From NCBI GenBank assembly GCA_046542355.1, contig JBKHBN010000001.1, forward strand, positions 175,064 through 239,063: a stretch of 64,000 bases of DNA. The letters are read 5' to 3'. The notes beneath the pieces were generated by a model. It saw nothing but the letters and a program-made list of their open reading frames with translations. It was not told the origin of the DNA and ran no database searches. Source of the DNA: UBA1672 sp046542355. Lineage in GTDB: Bacteria; Pseudomonadota; Alphaproteobacteria; Micavibrionales; Micavibrionaceae. The stretch's first letter is position 1; each line of letters starts with the position of its first letter. Shown here piece by piece: positions 18,287 through 27,181 of the stretch. The position numbers and the translations under genes were made by a program.

Positions 18287-18718
18287 TCAACCCGCAACAG
18301 CCCATTGCCCCGTCACAGCATGAAGTTTACTTTTTGTCAGAGTAATTTCATGACGAATCCGCTCACGCTCTTCCATCGCCTCAGCCATTCTCAAATCATC
18401 TCCCAAATCCTTTAAATCCCGCTCCAAAGCAGCTCTATCCAGCTCATCCACCATCACAGCAGTTTCAGCTAGCACAGTGCAACGCTCTCCGGTTACATCA
18501 GCAAACCCCTCAACAATAAATATTCTCTGGGCGTTTTCATCGTCCTTATGGGCATAGAGACGAACAACACCAGACCCCAAAGTCAGCAACATAGAAGAGT
18601 GCCCGGGCAATACCCCGAACATGCCATCCGCACCGGGAATCTCAGCACAATACACATCCTTAGACACCAATCTGGCCTCCGGTGAAATCAATTCAAACTG
18701 AATTTGTTTCTCGCTCAC
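18287..18718 (-). CDS. atpC: ATP synthase F1 subunit epsilon
   Basis: A 143-residue subunit of the central stalk, and the last gene of the operon. GTG 18718 is the start, with AAGGA 10 bases upstream. The N-terminal beta sandwich is evident from the conserved FELISPEARLVSKD opening, EIPGADGMFGVLPGHSSML and FIVEGFADVTGERCTVLAE. A helical hairpin follows (AALERDLKDLGDDLRMAEAMEERERIRHEITL). Length and order are normal for the family. The gap to atpD is 57 bases. Confidence 0.95.
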   Translation of the reverse strand: MSEKQIQFELISPEARLVSKDVYCAEIPGADGMFGVLPGHSSMLLTLGSGVVRLYAHKDDENAQRIFIVEGFADVTGERCTVLAETAVMVDELDRAALERDLKDLGDDLRMAEAMEERERIRHEITLTKSKLHAVTGQWAVAG

Positions 18719-18775
18719 AACACTTATCCTTGTTATAAATTCGGAATCACCGCGAAATGCGCCGCGCCACCTTCA

Positions 18776-20218
18776 TCAAGCAGCCTCTTCCTTCATTTCC
18801 TCAGCTTTCTCAATTACCTGCTCAATCGTACCAGTCATATAAAAAGCCGCCTCGGGTATATGATCACACTCCCCTTCAATAATGGCCTTAAAGCCCTTAA
18901 CAGTATCCTCCAACTCCACAAACACACCCGCCTTGCCTGTAAAAACCTCGGCGACATTGAAAGGCTGAGACAAGAAACGCTGAATCTTGCGCGCGCGCGC
19001 AACAACAAGCTTATCTTCCTCTGACAAATCATCCATACCCAAAATAGCGATAATATCCTGGAGACTCTTATAGGTTTGCAAGATTTTTTGTACCTCAATG
19101 GCAACCTCATAATGCTCGCGGCCAATAACACGGGGATCAAGAATACGTGACGTTGAATCCAGAGGATCCACAGCCGGATAAATCCCCTGCTCGGCAATCT
19201 GGCGAGACAGAACTGTCGTTGCATCAAGGTGCGAAAATGTTGTTGCCGGCGCGGGGTCTGTCAAGTCATCAGCAGGAACATAAACAGCTTGCACCGATGT
19301 AATAGAACCATGCTTCGTTGATGTAATGCGCTCTTGCATTTCTCCCATATCGGTTGACAATGTCGGCTGATATCCAACAGCAGAGGGAATCCGCCCAAGC
19401 AACGCAGACACCTCCGCCCCGGCCTGCGTAAAACGGAAAATGTTATCAATAAAAAACAGAACGTCCTGCCCCTCCTGATCCCGAAAATATTCTGCAATTG
19501 TCAATGCAGATAAAGCCACGCGCGCACGTGCACCGGGAGGCTCGTTCATCTGGCCATAACATAGCGCCACTTTAGAATTTTCCCAATCACCCGGCGTGAT
19601 AACACCTGCATCAATCATCTCGTGATAAAGGTCATTGCCTTCGCGCGTACGCTCACCGACGCCGCCAAACACAGACACCCCACCATGCCCTTTGGCAATA
19701 TTGTTAATCAGCTCCATAATAGTAACAGTCTTACCGACACCGGCTCCCCCGAACAAACCGATTTTACCGCCCTTCGCATACGGACAAAGCAAATCAACAA
19801 CTTTAATGCCCGTTACAAGAATTTCCGTCTCCGTAGACTGCTGTTCAAAAGAGGGGGCTTCACGGTGAATAGGCCAACGCTCCTTGACATCAATCTCGCC
19901 CCCCTCATCAATCGGATCCCCGACCACATCCATAATTCTGCCCAGTACCTGAGGGCCCACCGGCACAGAAATCTGCTCCCCGGTATAAACAACCTCCTGC
20001 CCGCGATATAACCCTTCAGTCATATCCATAGCAATGGCACGAACTGCATTCTCGGCCAAATCCTGTACAACTTCAAGAACCAGCGGCCTACCATTATTCT
20101 CCATATAAAGCGCGCTCAAAATAGAAGGAACAGCCCCCTCCTCGAACTGCACATCAACAACAGCACCAAGCACCTGCAAAACCTTACCTTTAATCTCTTG
20201 GTTCTTCTTCTTTGCCAT
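18776..20218 (-). CDS. atpD: ATP synthase F1 subunit beta (catalytic)
   Basis: A 480-residue catalytic subunit. The P-loop GGAGVGKT lies near residue 160. GERTREGNDLYHEM carries the catalytic Glu segment and the ATPase signature is PAVDPLDSTSR. All core segments are present and the length is normal. It sits between atpG (150 bases upstream) and atpC. The F1 head (alpha3 beta3 gamma delta epsilon) needs F0 genes that are not in this window, as is usual for alphaproteobacteria, where F0 and F1 loci are separate. Confidence 0.98.
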   Translation of the reverse strand: MAKKKNQEIKGKVLQVLGAVVDVQFEEGAVPSILSALYMENNGRPLVLEVVQDLAENAVRAIAMDMTEGLYRGQEVVYTGEQISVPVGPQVLGRIMDVVGDPIDEGGEIDVKERWPIHREAPSFEQQSTETEILVTGIKVVDLLCPYAKGGKIGLFGGAGVGKTVTIMELINNIAKGHGGVSVFGGVGERTREGNDLYHEMIDAGVITPGDWENSKVALCYGQMNEPPGARARVALSALTIAEYFRDQEGQDVLFFIDNIFRFTQAGAEVSALLGRIPSAVGYQPTLSTDMGEMQERITSTKHGSITSVQAVYVPADDLTDPAPATTFSHLDATTVLSRQIAEQGIYPAVDPLDSTSRILDPRVIGREHYEVAIEVQKILQTYKSLQDIIAILGMDDLSEEDKLVVARARKIQRFLSQPFNVAEVFTGKAGVFVELEDTVKGFKAIIEGECDHIPEAAFYMTGTIEQVIEKAEEMKEEAA

Positions 20219-20367
20219 GTCCTATTTGCCCCTCTTGTTTAATACATATTTTCCTAATTATTCAAAACCCTGCCAAAATAAAAAGAGGGTTAAATGATCC
20301 TGATTTTTAAAACCTTTTCAAAACGATATAACATCTAAAAAAAGGTATAAATATAGCTCAATAAACC

Positions 20368-21303
20368 TTACACAGCCTCCGCACCGGCAATAATCTCAAT
20401 CAACTCTTTAGTGATATAAGCCTGACGCGCACGATTATAGCGTGAAACCAGATCGTTAATCATATCACCGGCATTGCGCGTAGCATTGTCCATTGACGTC
20501 ATGCGGGCAGCCTGCTCCCCAACAGCACTTTCCAGCAAACCGCGATAAATCTGCATACCAACATTGCGCGGCAATAATGTACTCAGAATTTCATCTTGTG
20601 ACGGCTCATAGCTATAGGGATAAAAATACCCTGTCTCTTGATCAAACCGCACGCCGACATCTTCAATTTTACCGGTACCACGCTCCGTTGCACCCGATTG
20701 TTCAAGATCAAGGGGAATGAGCTGAACTTCACCTGGTTTTTGAACCAGAACACTTTTAAAACGGTTATATACAAGAGTGCACACATCAAACGCTTCCACA
20801 TCAAACTTCGAGAGCACCATCTGTGTAACACGATCTGCCATGGAGTACTCAATGTTATTATTGCCCATAATATCATCAAAATAATGCACAATCTTCTCCT
20901 TGTGCACACGCCTGAGCGCCTCATGCCCTTTTCGTCCAATCGTAATCAAACGAACGTCTTTACCTTCTGCCTCCAAAGCCGCGATACATAAGAGCGTATA
21001 CTTGATCACATTAGGATTAAACCCGCCGCACAAACCACGATCAGCCGTCACAATAATCAATAAATGCCGGTCATCATTTCCGGTTCCTGCCACAAGTTTG
21101 GGCGCTCCTTCCTTTTCTTCAGAAAACTGAGCACAGACACGCGCCAGCATCGCCGCCATAGCCTGCGCATATGGTTGCGCACTTTCAGCCTGTCTTTGTG
21201 CACGGCGCAGTTTACTGGCCGCCACCATCTTCATAGCAGACGTTATCTTCTTGGTTGACTTGACTGATTTAATTCTGTCACGAAACTCTCGTAAGTTTGG
21301 CAT
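20368..21303 (-). CDS. atpG: ATP synthase F1 subunit gamma
   Basis: A 311-residue rotor-shaft subunit. The N-terminal helix (MPNLREFRDRIKSVKSTKKI, then TSAMKMVAASKLRRAQ) and the C-terminal signature (MTSMDNATRNAGDMINDL, NRARQAYITKELIEI) are diagnostic. The central Rossmann-like part carries TADRGLCGGFN. It is slightly longer than many gamma subunits because of extra residues around 205-235. GAAG precedes ATG 21303. The upstream neighbour is an unknown gene, not atpA as would be expected. Confidence 0.97.
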   Translation of the reverse strand: MPNLREFRDRIKSVKSTKKITSAMKMVAASKLRRAQRQAESAQPYAQAMAAMLARVCAQFSEEKEGAPKLVAGTGNDDRHLLIIVTADRGLCGGFNPNVIKYTLLCIAALEAEGKDVRLITIGRKGHEALRRVHKEKIVHYFDDIMGNNNIEYSMADRVTQMVLSKFDVEAFDVCTLVYNRFKSVLVQKPGEVQLIPLDLEQSGATERGTGKIEDVGVRFDQETGYFYPYSYEPSQDEILSTLLPRNVGMQIYRGLLESAVGEQAARMTSMDNATRNAGDMINDLVSRYNRARQAYITKELIEIIAGAEAV

Positions 21304-21496
21304 CTAGATCTTCTTCCCCTCGCGCTCAGCACATCATTTTTAGCATATTATCCACGCAGTGCAACCGCATAATGCAACAATCATAAAGAGATACCAAGAA
21401 ATCATACGAACAATAAAAAACAGGCGTAGAAAGACCCATTTTATAATTCTGGAATAAAACACACGCGAAAATAAGCAAAGAACCGAAAATTAAAGC

Positions 21497-21871
21497 TTAT
21501 AAAGGCTCTGGCACAGGCTGCCCCAGATAATCAGGCGCCTCCGGTTCAGCCCTGGCATAGAAACCCGAATCAACAACCGCTTTAGCTTGGGAACTCATAG
21601 CTGAAATAACGTCCATTGTATCATAAATAAAGTCAAGCGCTGCCGCCAGAGAATCGTCGATATCAACACAATCTACGCCATGAACAACATGCGCCGCCTG
21701 CTCAACAAGCCCCCCAAGCGCTGCAAGAGCATCACTATCAAGATCTTGTCCGACATTATCAGCCAGAAAAGCGCGAAGATCCGCACTAACCTCCTGAATA
21801 TCCTCATCCGTGACACGTGCCAAAAGCGCTTCAGCAGCCTCATCGGAATCAACAGCTTTAATAAACGTCAT
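21497..21871 (-). CDS. Unknown acidic protein inserted between atpA and atpG
   Basis: A 124-residue protein. It is strongly acidic and Ala/Asp-rich (DSDEAAEALLARVTDEDIQEV, DSDALAALGGLVEQ), almost all helix, without cysteine clusters or membrane segments; the tail is Pro-rich. It is on the same strand as the ATP synthase genes, with gaps of about 210 bases to atpA and 193 to atpG, so it may be part of the operon transcript or have its own promoter. I recognise no family. It does not resemble AtpI, AtpZ, the zeta inhibitor or any F1 subunit known to me, though an F1-regulator role is possible on position alone. Confidence 0.65.
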   Translation of the reverse strand: MTFIKAVDSDEAAEALLARVTDEDIQEVSADLRAFLADNVGQDLDSDALAALGGLVEQAAHVVHGVDCVDIDDSLAAALDFIYDTMDVISAMSSQAKAVVDSGFYARAEPEAPDYLGQPVPEPL

Positions 21872-22081
21872 ATCAATCTACCTAACCAAACTCACCGCAC
21901 AAAGCGCTCTTCAAGTCATGTGCGCCGCTGAACCATGCTCTTTAATTCTTATAGCCAGCCTTAAAGACAACAGCTGACAAAAACTGAAAAGCTACAATCG
22001 AGAATATATACACCAAAAGGTGAGCTTTTGTCCAATTTTTTAAAACCAGAAAACACAAAAACAAGACCGCTTCATCCAGAT

Positions 22082-23638
22082 TTACGCCGCCTTTTGCTCC
22101 CGCTCCGCACCAACAAAGGTTCGTGTAAAGCTACCAACAAACTCCTTTAGTGCATCTTCAAGCTTATCGTCAAGCTTCTTCTTTTCCCGAATTTCAGACA
22201 GAATATCAAAACCGACTGTGCGGGCACTCTCAAGTAGCTGGCGTTCATATTCTGGAATATCATCAAGCTCGACTTCATCAAGATAGCCCTTGGTTCCAGC
22301 GAATAAAACCACAACCTGCTCTTCTACAGCCAGTGGACTGTATTGCGGCTGCACCAGCAAACGCGTTAAGCGCGCGCCATGTTTCAACATACGCTGCGTA
22401 GCCGGATCAAGATCCGATGCAAACTGTGCAAACGCCTCCAGTTCGCGGTACTGCGCAAGCTCAAGCTTAATAGAACCAGCCACCTGCTTCATAGCCTTAA
22501 GCTGCGCCGCTGAACCAACGCGAGATACCGATGCGCCAACATCAATTGCAGGACGAATCCCCTTGAAAAACAAACTGGCTTCCAAAAAGATTTGCCCGTC
22601 AGTAATCGAAATCACATTGGTCGGAATATAAGCTGAAATATCCCCGCCCTGCGTTTCAACAACAGGCAAAGACGTCATGGAACCACCGCCTTTTTCATCA
22701 GACATTTTCGCAGCGCGCTCCAAAAGGCGTGAATGAATATAAAACACATCCCCCGGATAAGCCTCACGCCCCGGTGGACGGCGAAGCAATAATGACATCT
22801 GCCGATAAGCCACAGCTTGCTTGGACAAATCATCATAAACCGTCAAGGAATGAAGACCGTTATCACGGAAATACTCCCCCATAGAAGCCCCGCAATAAGG
22901 CGCCATATACTGCAACGGCGCAGGGTCAGAAGCCGTAGCCGCCACAATAATGGAATATTCCATAGCGCCCTGATTCTCAAGCTCCTTCACCAGCCGGGCA
23001 ACAGTGGAGCGCTTCTGCCCGATAGAAACATAAATACAATAAAGATGTTCTGATTCATCATTAGAGGCATTAACAGATCTTTGATTAATAATCGTATCCA
23101 CAGCAACCGCACTCTTACCCGTCTGACGGTCACCAATAATCAACTCGCGCTGCCCGCGACCAATAGGCACAAGAGCATCAATCGCCTTAAGCCCGGTTTG
23201 CATAGGTTCAAAAACCGACTGCCGCGAAATAATACCAGGAGCTTTCACGTCAATAAGCCTATGTTCCTTGGCGTTGATTGGACCTTTCCCATCAATTGGA
23301 TTACCCAAAGCATCCACAACGCGCCCAAGCAGCTCCTTACCGACAGGAACCTCGAGAATTTTACCAGTACGCCGGACAGTATCACCTTCCTGCACTTGAT
23401 AATCATCCCCGAAAATCACCACACCGACATTATCAGCCTCAAGGTTTAAGGCCATCCCGGAAACACCGCTGACAAAATCAACCATCTCCCCGGCCTGCAC
23501 CTGATCAAGACCGTAAACACGCGCTACACCATCTCCAACAGATAGTACCTGACCAATCTCGGCGACATCTGCCGTCTCACTAAACCCGGCAATCTGCTTT
23601 TTCAAAATTGCCGAAATTTCTGCTGCGCGAATTTCCAT
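22082..23638 (-). CDS. atpA: ATP synthase F1 subunit alpha
   Basis: A 518-residue regulatory nucleotide-binding subunit. I take ATG 23638 (MEIRAAEISAILKKQI, the usual alphaproteobacterial opening) although the frame extends to 23698 into atpH. AGAGG/CGGA precede it. The P-loop is GDRQTGKSAVAVD near residue 170 and the signature is PAIDVGASVSRVGSAAQ. Length is normal. The gap to the end of atpH is 26 bases. Downstream comes the unknown gene at 21497 instead of atpG. Confidence 0.98.
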   Translation of the reverse strand: MEIRAAEISAILKKQIAGFSETADVAEIGQVLSVGDGVARVYGLDQVQAGEMVDFVSGVSGMALNLEADNVGVVIFGDDYQVQEGDTVRRTGKILEVPVGKELLGRVVDALGNPIDGKGPINAKEHRLIDVKAPGIISRQSVFEPMQTGLKAIDALVPIGRGQRELIIGDRQTGKSAVAVDTIINQRSVNASNDESEHLYCIYVSIGQKRSTVARLVKELENQGAMEYSIIVAATASDPAPLQYMAPYCGASMGEYFRDNGLHSLTVYDDLSKQAVAYRQMSLLLRRPPGREAYPGDVFYIHSRLLERAAKMSDEKGGGSMTSLPVVETQGGDISAYIPTNVISITDGQIFLEASLFFKGIRPAIDVGASVSRVGSAAQLKAMKQVAGSIKLELAQYRELEAFAQFASDLDPATQRMLKHGARLTRLLVQPQYSPLAVEEQVVVLFAGTKGYLDEVELDDIPEYERQLLESARTVGFDILSEIREKKKLDDKLEDALKEFVGSFTRTFVGAEREQKAA

Positions 23639-23664
23639 TATCCGACCTCTTATGTGTTTATAAA

Positions 23665-24252
23665 TTATACGCTTATAACTGTACGATAATCGTAACAATC
23701 AGGCTTCAAAGCCCTACCCAGACGTTCTATCTTACGACGAACCGAATCATCCACCATATAGGAATCAATCGTAACAATCATACCCCCGATAATATCCGGC
23801 GAAACCTTCTTATCCAACTGAACCGGAGCCTTGAGCGCTTCTTCCATTTGCTCTCTCAATGCGGCTGACTGCTCTTCACTCAATTCCTGTGCCGTTTCAA
23901 CCCCGACATCAACAAAACCCGCCCGCCAGATACTGGCCTTGTCATAAGCTATTATTATACCCGCAAGAGCCTGCGCCCGGCCATTCATGGCAACCACCGA
24001 TAAAAACTGCCTTGTAAGAGGCTGCATTTTATATTTTTCCGCCAAGGCATCAAGCACTTTAGCATCCTTACTGACAGACACAAGAGGCGAAGCCAGAAGC
24101 GCTTTCAAAGCCTGCGAAACAAAAAGAATTTTACGAAGCACTGCCAAATCCCTGCGCACCGGCTCTACAACTTTTTCCTGTTCAGCCAAATCAATCAAAA
24201 CACCGGCATAACGCGTATAAACCAAAGAAGAAATCTGAGCTGATGATGACAC
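23665..24252 (-). CDS. atpH: ATP synthase F1 subunit delta
   Basis: A 195-residue peripheral-stalk subunit joining F1 to the b subunits; first gene of the operon. The open frame reaches 24333, but GTG 24252 fits the family length and has AAGGA about 11 bases upstream. The N-terminal helical domain opens SSLVYTRYAGVLIDLAEQ and the C-terminal domain holds VSPDIIGGMIVTIDSYMVDDSVRRKI, the family's most conserved stretch. The operon order is atpH-atpA-(unknown)-atpG-atpD-atpC. In many alphaproteobacteria priA is the upstream neighbour; here an accessory block intervenes. Confidence 0.93.
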   Translation of the reverse strand: MSSSAQISSLVYTRYAGVLIDLAEQEKVVEPVRRDLAVLRKILFVSQALKALLASPLVSVSKDAKVLDALAEKYKMQPLTRQFLSVVAMNGRAQALAGIIIAYDKASIWRAGFVDVGVETAQELSEEQSAALREQMEEALKAPVQLDKKVSPDIIGGMIVTIDSYMVDDSVRRKIERLGRALKPDCYDYRTVISV

Positions 24253-24501
24253 GCCTTGAGAATCCTTACCTGTAATACAGTTTAAAGTGCGCCGCAGCAA
24301 AAAATAACCGAGAAAGGCATGATGCCACCACACACGAGAGACGCAAAAACAACATTGCGTTGTTGATAATTACCACGCCGCCAAAACACTGACAAGACGT
24401 TAACGCTCTATTATGTAGTTATTCCTCTTTTAATTATGCAGCACGCCCCTTCGATACAAAGCCATCTAAACACACAAAAGCACTCAAGACTGAAAAGCAA
24501 G

Positions 24502-25347
24502 CTACCCCATACCAAAAATTGCCACCGCCGAGGAATTAACAAACTGCCATGCGCCAAACTGATACCTCTCAGGATAAAAGTAAAAGGCAAGCCCCTGAAA
24601 TATCACTATATGAGCGACATATATTTCCAGTGTCCAGCGCCCCATAAATTTGAATAAACCAATAAAAGACCCCGCCATATAACGCCGCGCACCCTCAAAA
24701 ACCATAGGTTTAAATCGCCACAGCAAAAAACCAAGTGCGGGATAACCAACCGTTAAGACCAAAGCCTGCGCATTACTCAAGGAGGGCATTTTTATGCCGA
24801 CAATAAAATACATTGAGAAAAATGCCGCCGCGACATATATCAAAACATACTTGCGCTCAATAAGCTTGTAAACAGCCTCTTTACGCCTGGCAATAAAGCC
24901 GACAACAACGATCAACATGGCCAAAGAACCATACTCTACAAGGATTTCACTTGGAAAAAACAACAAGAGCAAAATAAAAAACATACCTCTCAGTGCTTCT
25001 GCCGAAGCCAGCCCATGACGAACCACCCAATCGCGATAAATACGCAAAAAAGCCATCGTAAACAATATATTAAGAGGCAGCAAAAACCGCCCCGCAATCA
25101 TAGAGACCGCCAGAACGATCCCTCCGCCAACCCAAAATGACCAGGGAACCGCGCTGGTACGGGCATAACCAATCAAAAAAAACCAGATCGGCAGACAAAG
25201 ACGCCCCAAAGTACGGAACCACATCTCCTCAGGATAAAAGAAATAGCCGACATGATCACAAATCATCAAAATCAGCGCCAAAGATTTTAACAAATCATAA
25301 GAAGTTAATTCTTTTGGAAGATGGCGCCGCATAGTTGCTGTTGTCAT
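24502..25347 (-). CDS. TraX-family membrane protein
   Basis: A 281-residue polytopic membrane protein with about nine hydrophobic helices. The opening LTSYDLLKSLALILMICDHVGYFF, then RTLGRLCLPIWFFLIGYA, is the characteristic TraX start. F-plasmid TraX acetylates pilin, and chromosomal members are integral membrane acyltransferase-like proteins whose substrates are mostly unknown. No conjugation genes are near, so a pilin role is not supported here; modification of an envelope glycan or lipid is only a guess. It is divergent from the spermidine-synthase-like gene, with 226 bases between the starts, and ends about 170 bases upstream of atpH. Confidence 0.75.
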   Translation of the reverse strand: MTTATMRRHLPKELTSYDLLKSLALILMICDHVGYFFYPEEMWFRTLGRLCLPIWFFLIGYARTSAVPWSFWVGGGIVLAVSMIAGRFLLPLNILFTMAFLRIYRDWVVRHGLASAEALRGMFFILLLLFFPSEILVEYGSLAMLIVVVGFIARRKEAVYKLIERKYVLIYVAAAFFSMYFIVGIKMPSLSNAQALVLTVGYPALGFLLWRFKPMVFEGARRYMAGSFIGLFKFMGRWTLEIYVAHIVIFQGLAFYFYPERYQFGAWQFVNSSAVAIFGMG

Positions 25348-25573
25348 TTTTTCTCAACAATTCTCGTTTACTGATAACCTCTAGGTGGCGTACTCATGAA
25401 ATCTTCACACACGCAGAATGGAAAGATTTTATGAATGCGCTACCTAGAAGACCTGCACCGGAAACAAAGATCAAGCACAAAAATTCTCGACTTCATTTTG
25501 CAAAAAAGACGTGTATGATAGCAACCTCGCAAAAGCACGCAGCGTAATACACGCACAAGGATACAAAACAGCC

Positions 25574-27157
25574 ATGACAACCAGAACGATGAAACATACA
25601 TTCACGCTTTTCGCCATTATTATTATCGAAGGATACATCGTTTTATCAACCGAATTACTGATAATTCGTCAAACGATCCCCTATATCGGCAGCGGAACAG
25701 ACACCATCTCGGTTATCATTGCAGCCGTGCTTATGCCCCTGGCATTTGGATACCAGACAGGAGGCGCCTACAAGCCCAAGAAAATACTGGGACACTTCGT
25801 GACAATACGAAAGAAACTGATCTACAATTTTTGTATAGCAGCATCATTCCTGGCCCTTGGCCTGTCCTACCCGTTCCTGCACCGCTTCTTCTTGGATATA
25901 GCATCCTACGGCATCACCAACCGCATCATGCAACTTTCTATCTTTTGTGCACTCTTTGTAGTCGTGCCAGTATATTTACTCGGGCAAACCGTCCCCCTCA
26001 TCAGCCACTTTTTCTCAAAAGAAAACCTGCCCAAAGTAACAGGGCGTATCTTGTTTTGCTCCACAGTAGGATCATTCCTCGGCGCCACGCTCTCGACAAT
26101 GGTTCTAATGTCAGTACTGGGCGTACACCACACGTTAACGCTGAACTTCGTACTGATGGCCTTGCTGGTGCTGCTTTTAAGCAAGCGCCCGAAAACCAGC
26201 CCCATAATGTATGCTGCTCCAGTGCTTATACTGGTTTTATTCATAAAAATGCTAACCAGCATCTTTATCTTCCCTGTTCCTTACATGGATTACATAGTAT
26301 TCACAGCCTGCGCTATTGCACTGGCAAGAAAAAAACCGCAAACCGTGCCCGTCATGTATATGAGCGTTCTGGCTTTACTTGCAATACTCAGCAACACAGA
26401 CAGTTCTCTTAGGAAAATATACCCTCATATGCGCGTAAACAACGAGTACAACCTCGTGCAAGCCGGGCCAAAAGCCAATGGAAGCTACGAAATGAGGATC
26501 AACGGCAACCGTTCCTCCAGCTATTCTGATGACGGAACAAAATTCATATATATTGATGAAGCCGAGGAAATTCTGATCGACCCGATCCTCGCTGCCAACC
26601 CACCAAAAGATATTCTAATCATCGGCGCCGGGGGCTTCACCTTCGGCCATAACGATAACAACAACACATATACCTACGTTGATATAGACAAAGACCTTAA
26701 AGACATAGCAGAACGTCACATTCTCAGAGCACCTATCGGAGACAACAAACGCTTTGTCGCCAAACCCGCCCGCGCTTTCCTGCACGCAGACCAGAATAAA
26801 TATGACATCATATATCTGGATGCCTATCTCGGCGGCGCCAGCGTCCCGGAACACCTCATAACACGCGAGTTTTTTATCCAGATCAAGAATCGCCTGAAAG
26901 AAAACGGCGTCCTCATGACAAACTTCATCGCCACACCTGACTTCAGAGACCGTTTCTCGCAAACACTTGATAACACCATACGCTCAGTATTTCCCTACAT
27001 CTCGCGAATGGCCATAGGAAACCGCTACCAGCTATGGAAAGACAACCCCGAATCTCTAGCCAACATATCCTACATCTATCGCCACAGAAATTACGATAAC
27101 AATAATGTCTACACCGACAACAAAAACAACGTCTTTTATGAAAAGCACGACAAATAG
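25574..27157 (+). CDS. Membrane-fused spermidine-synthase-like protein
   Basis: About 527 residues. The N-terminal half has about nine transmembrane helices. The C-terminal half is a Rossmann methyltransferase-like domain of the spermidine synthase superfamily: ILIIGAGGFTFGH (cofactor loop), TYVDIDKDLKDIAERHIL, then KYDIIYLDAYLGGASVPEHL and LKENGVLMTNFIA. Fused proteins of this shape are common and their reaction is mostly undefined; a true putrescine aminopropyltransferase role is not shown. The frame opens at 25511, but ATG 25574, after AAGGA, gives a sensible membrane-protein start. It converges on the arylsulfotransferase-like gene with only 24 bases between them. Confidence 0.8.
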   Translation: MTTRTMKHTFTLFAIIIIEGYIVLSTELLIIRQTIPYIGSGTDTISVIIAAVLMPLAFGYQTGGAYKPKKILGHFVTIRKKLIYNFCIAASFLALGLSYPFLHRFFLDIASYGITNRIMQLSIFCALFVVVPVYLLGQTVPLISHFFSKENLPKVTGRILFCSTVGSFLGATLSTMVLMSVLGVHHTLTLNFVLMALLVLLLSKRPKTSPIMYAAPVLILVLFIKMLTSIFIFPVPYMDYIVFTACAIALARKKPQTVPVMYMSVLALLAILSNTDSSLRKIYPHMRVNNEYNLVQAGPKANGSYEMRINGNRSSSYSDDGTKFIYIDEAEEILIDPILAANPPKDILIIGAGGFTFGHNDNNNTYTYVDIDKDLKDIAERHILRAPIGDNKRFVAKPARAFLHADQNKYDIIYLDAYLGGASVPEHLITREFFIQIKNRLKENGVLMTNFIATPDFRDRFSQTLDNTIRSVFPYISRMAIGNRYQLWKDNPESLANISYIYRHRNYDNNNVYTDNKNNVFYEKHDK

Positions 27158-27181
27158 TAATTGTAAGGAACAACGACCAAG

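Noticed and set aside
24502..25347. TraX as a sign of a conjugative element
   Set aside because: No relaxase, coupling protein, pilus gene or attachment site is present. TraX-family proteins occur widely on chromosomes.
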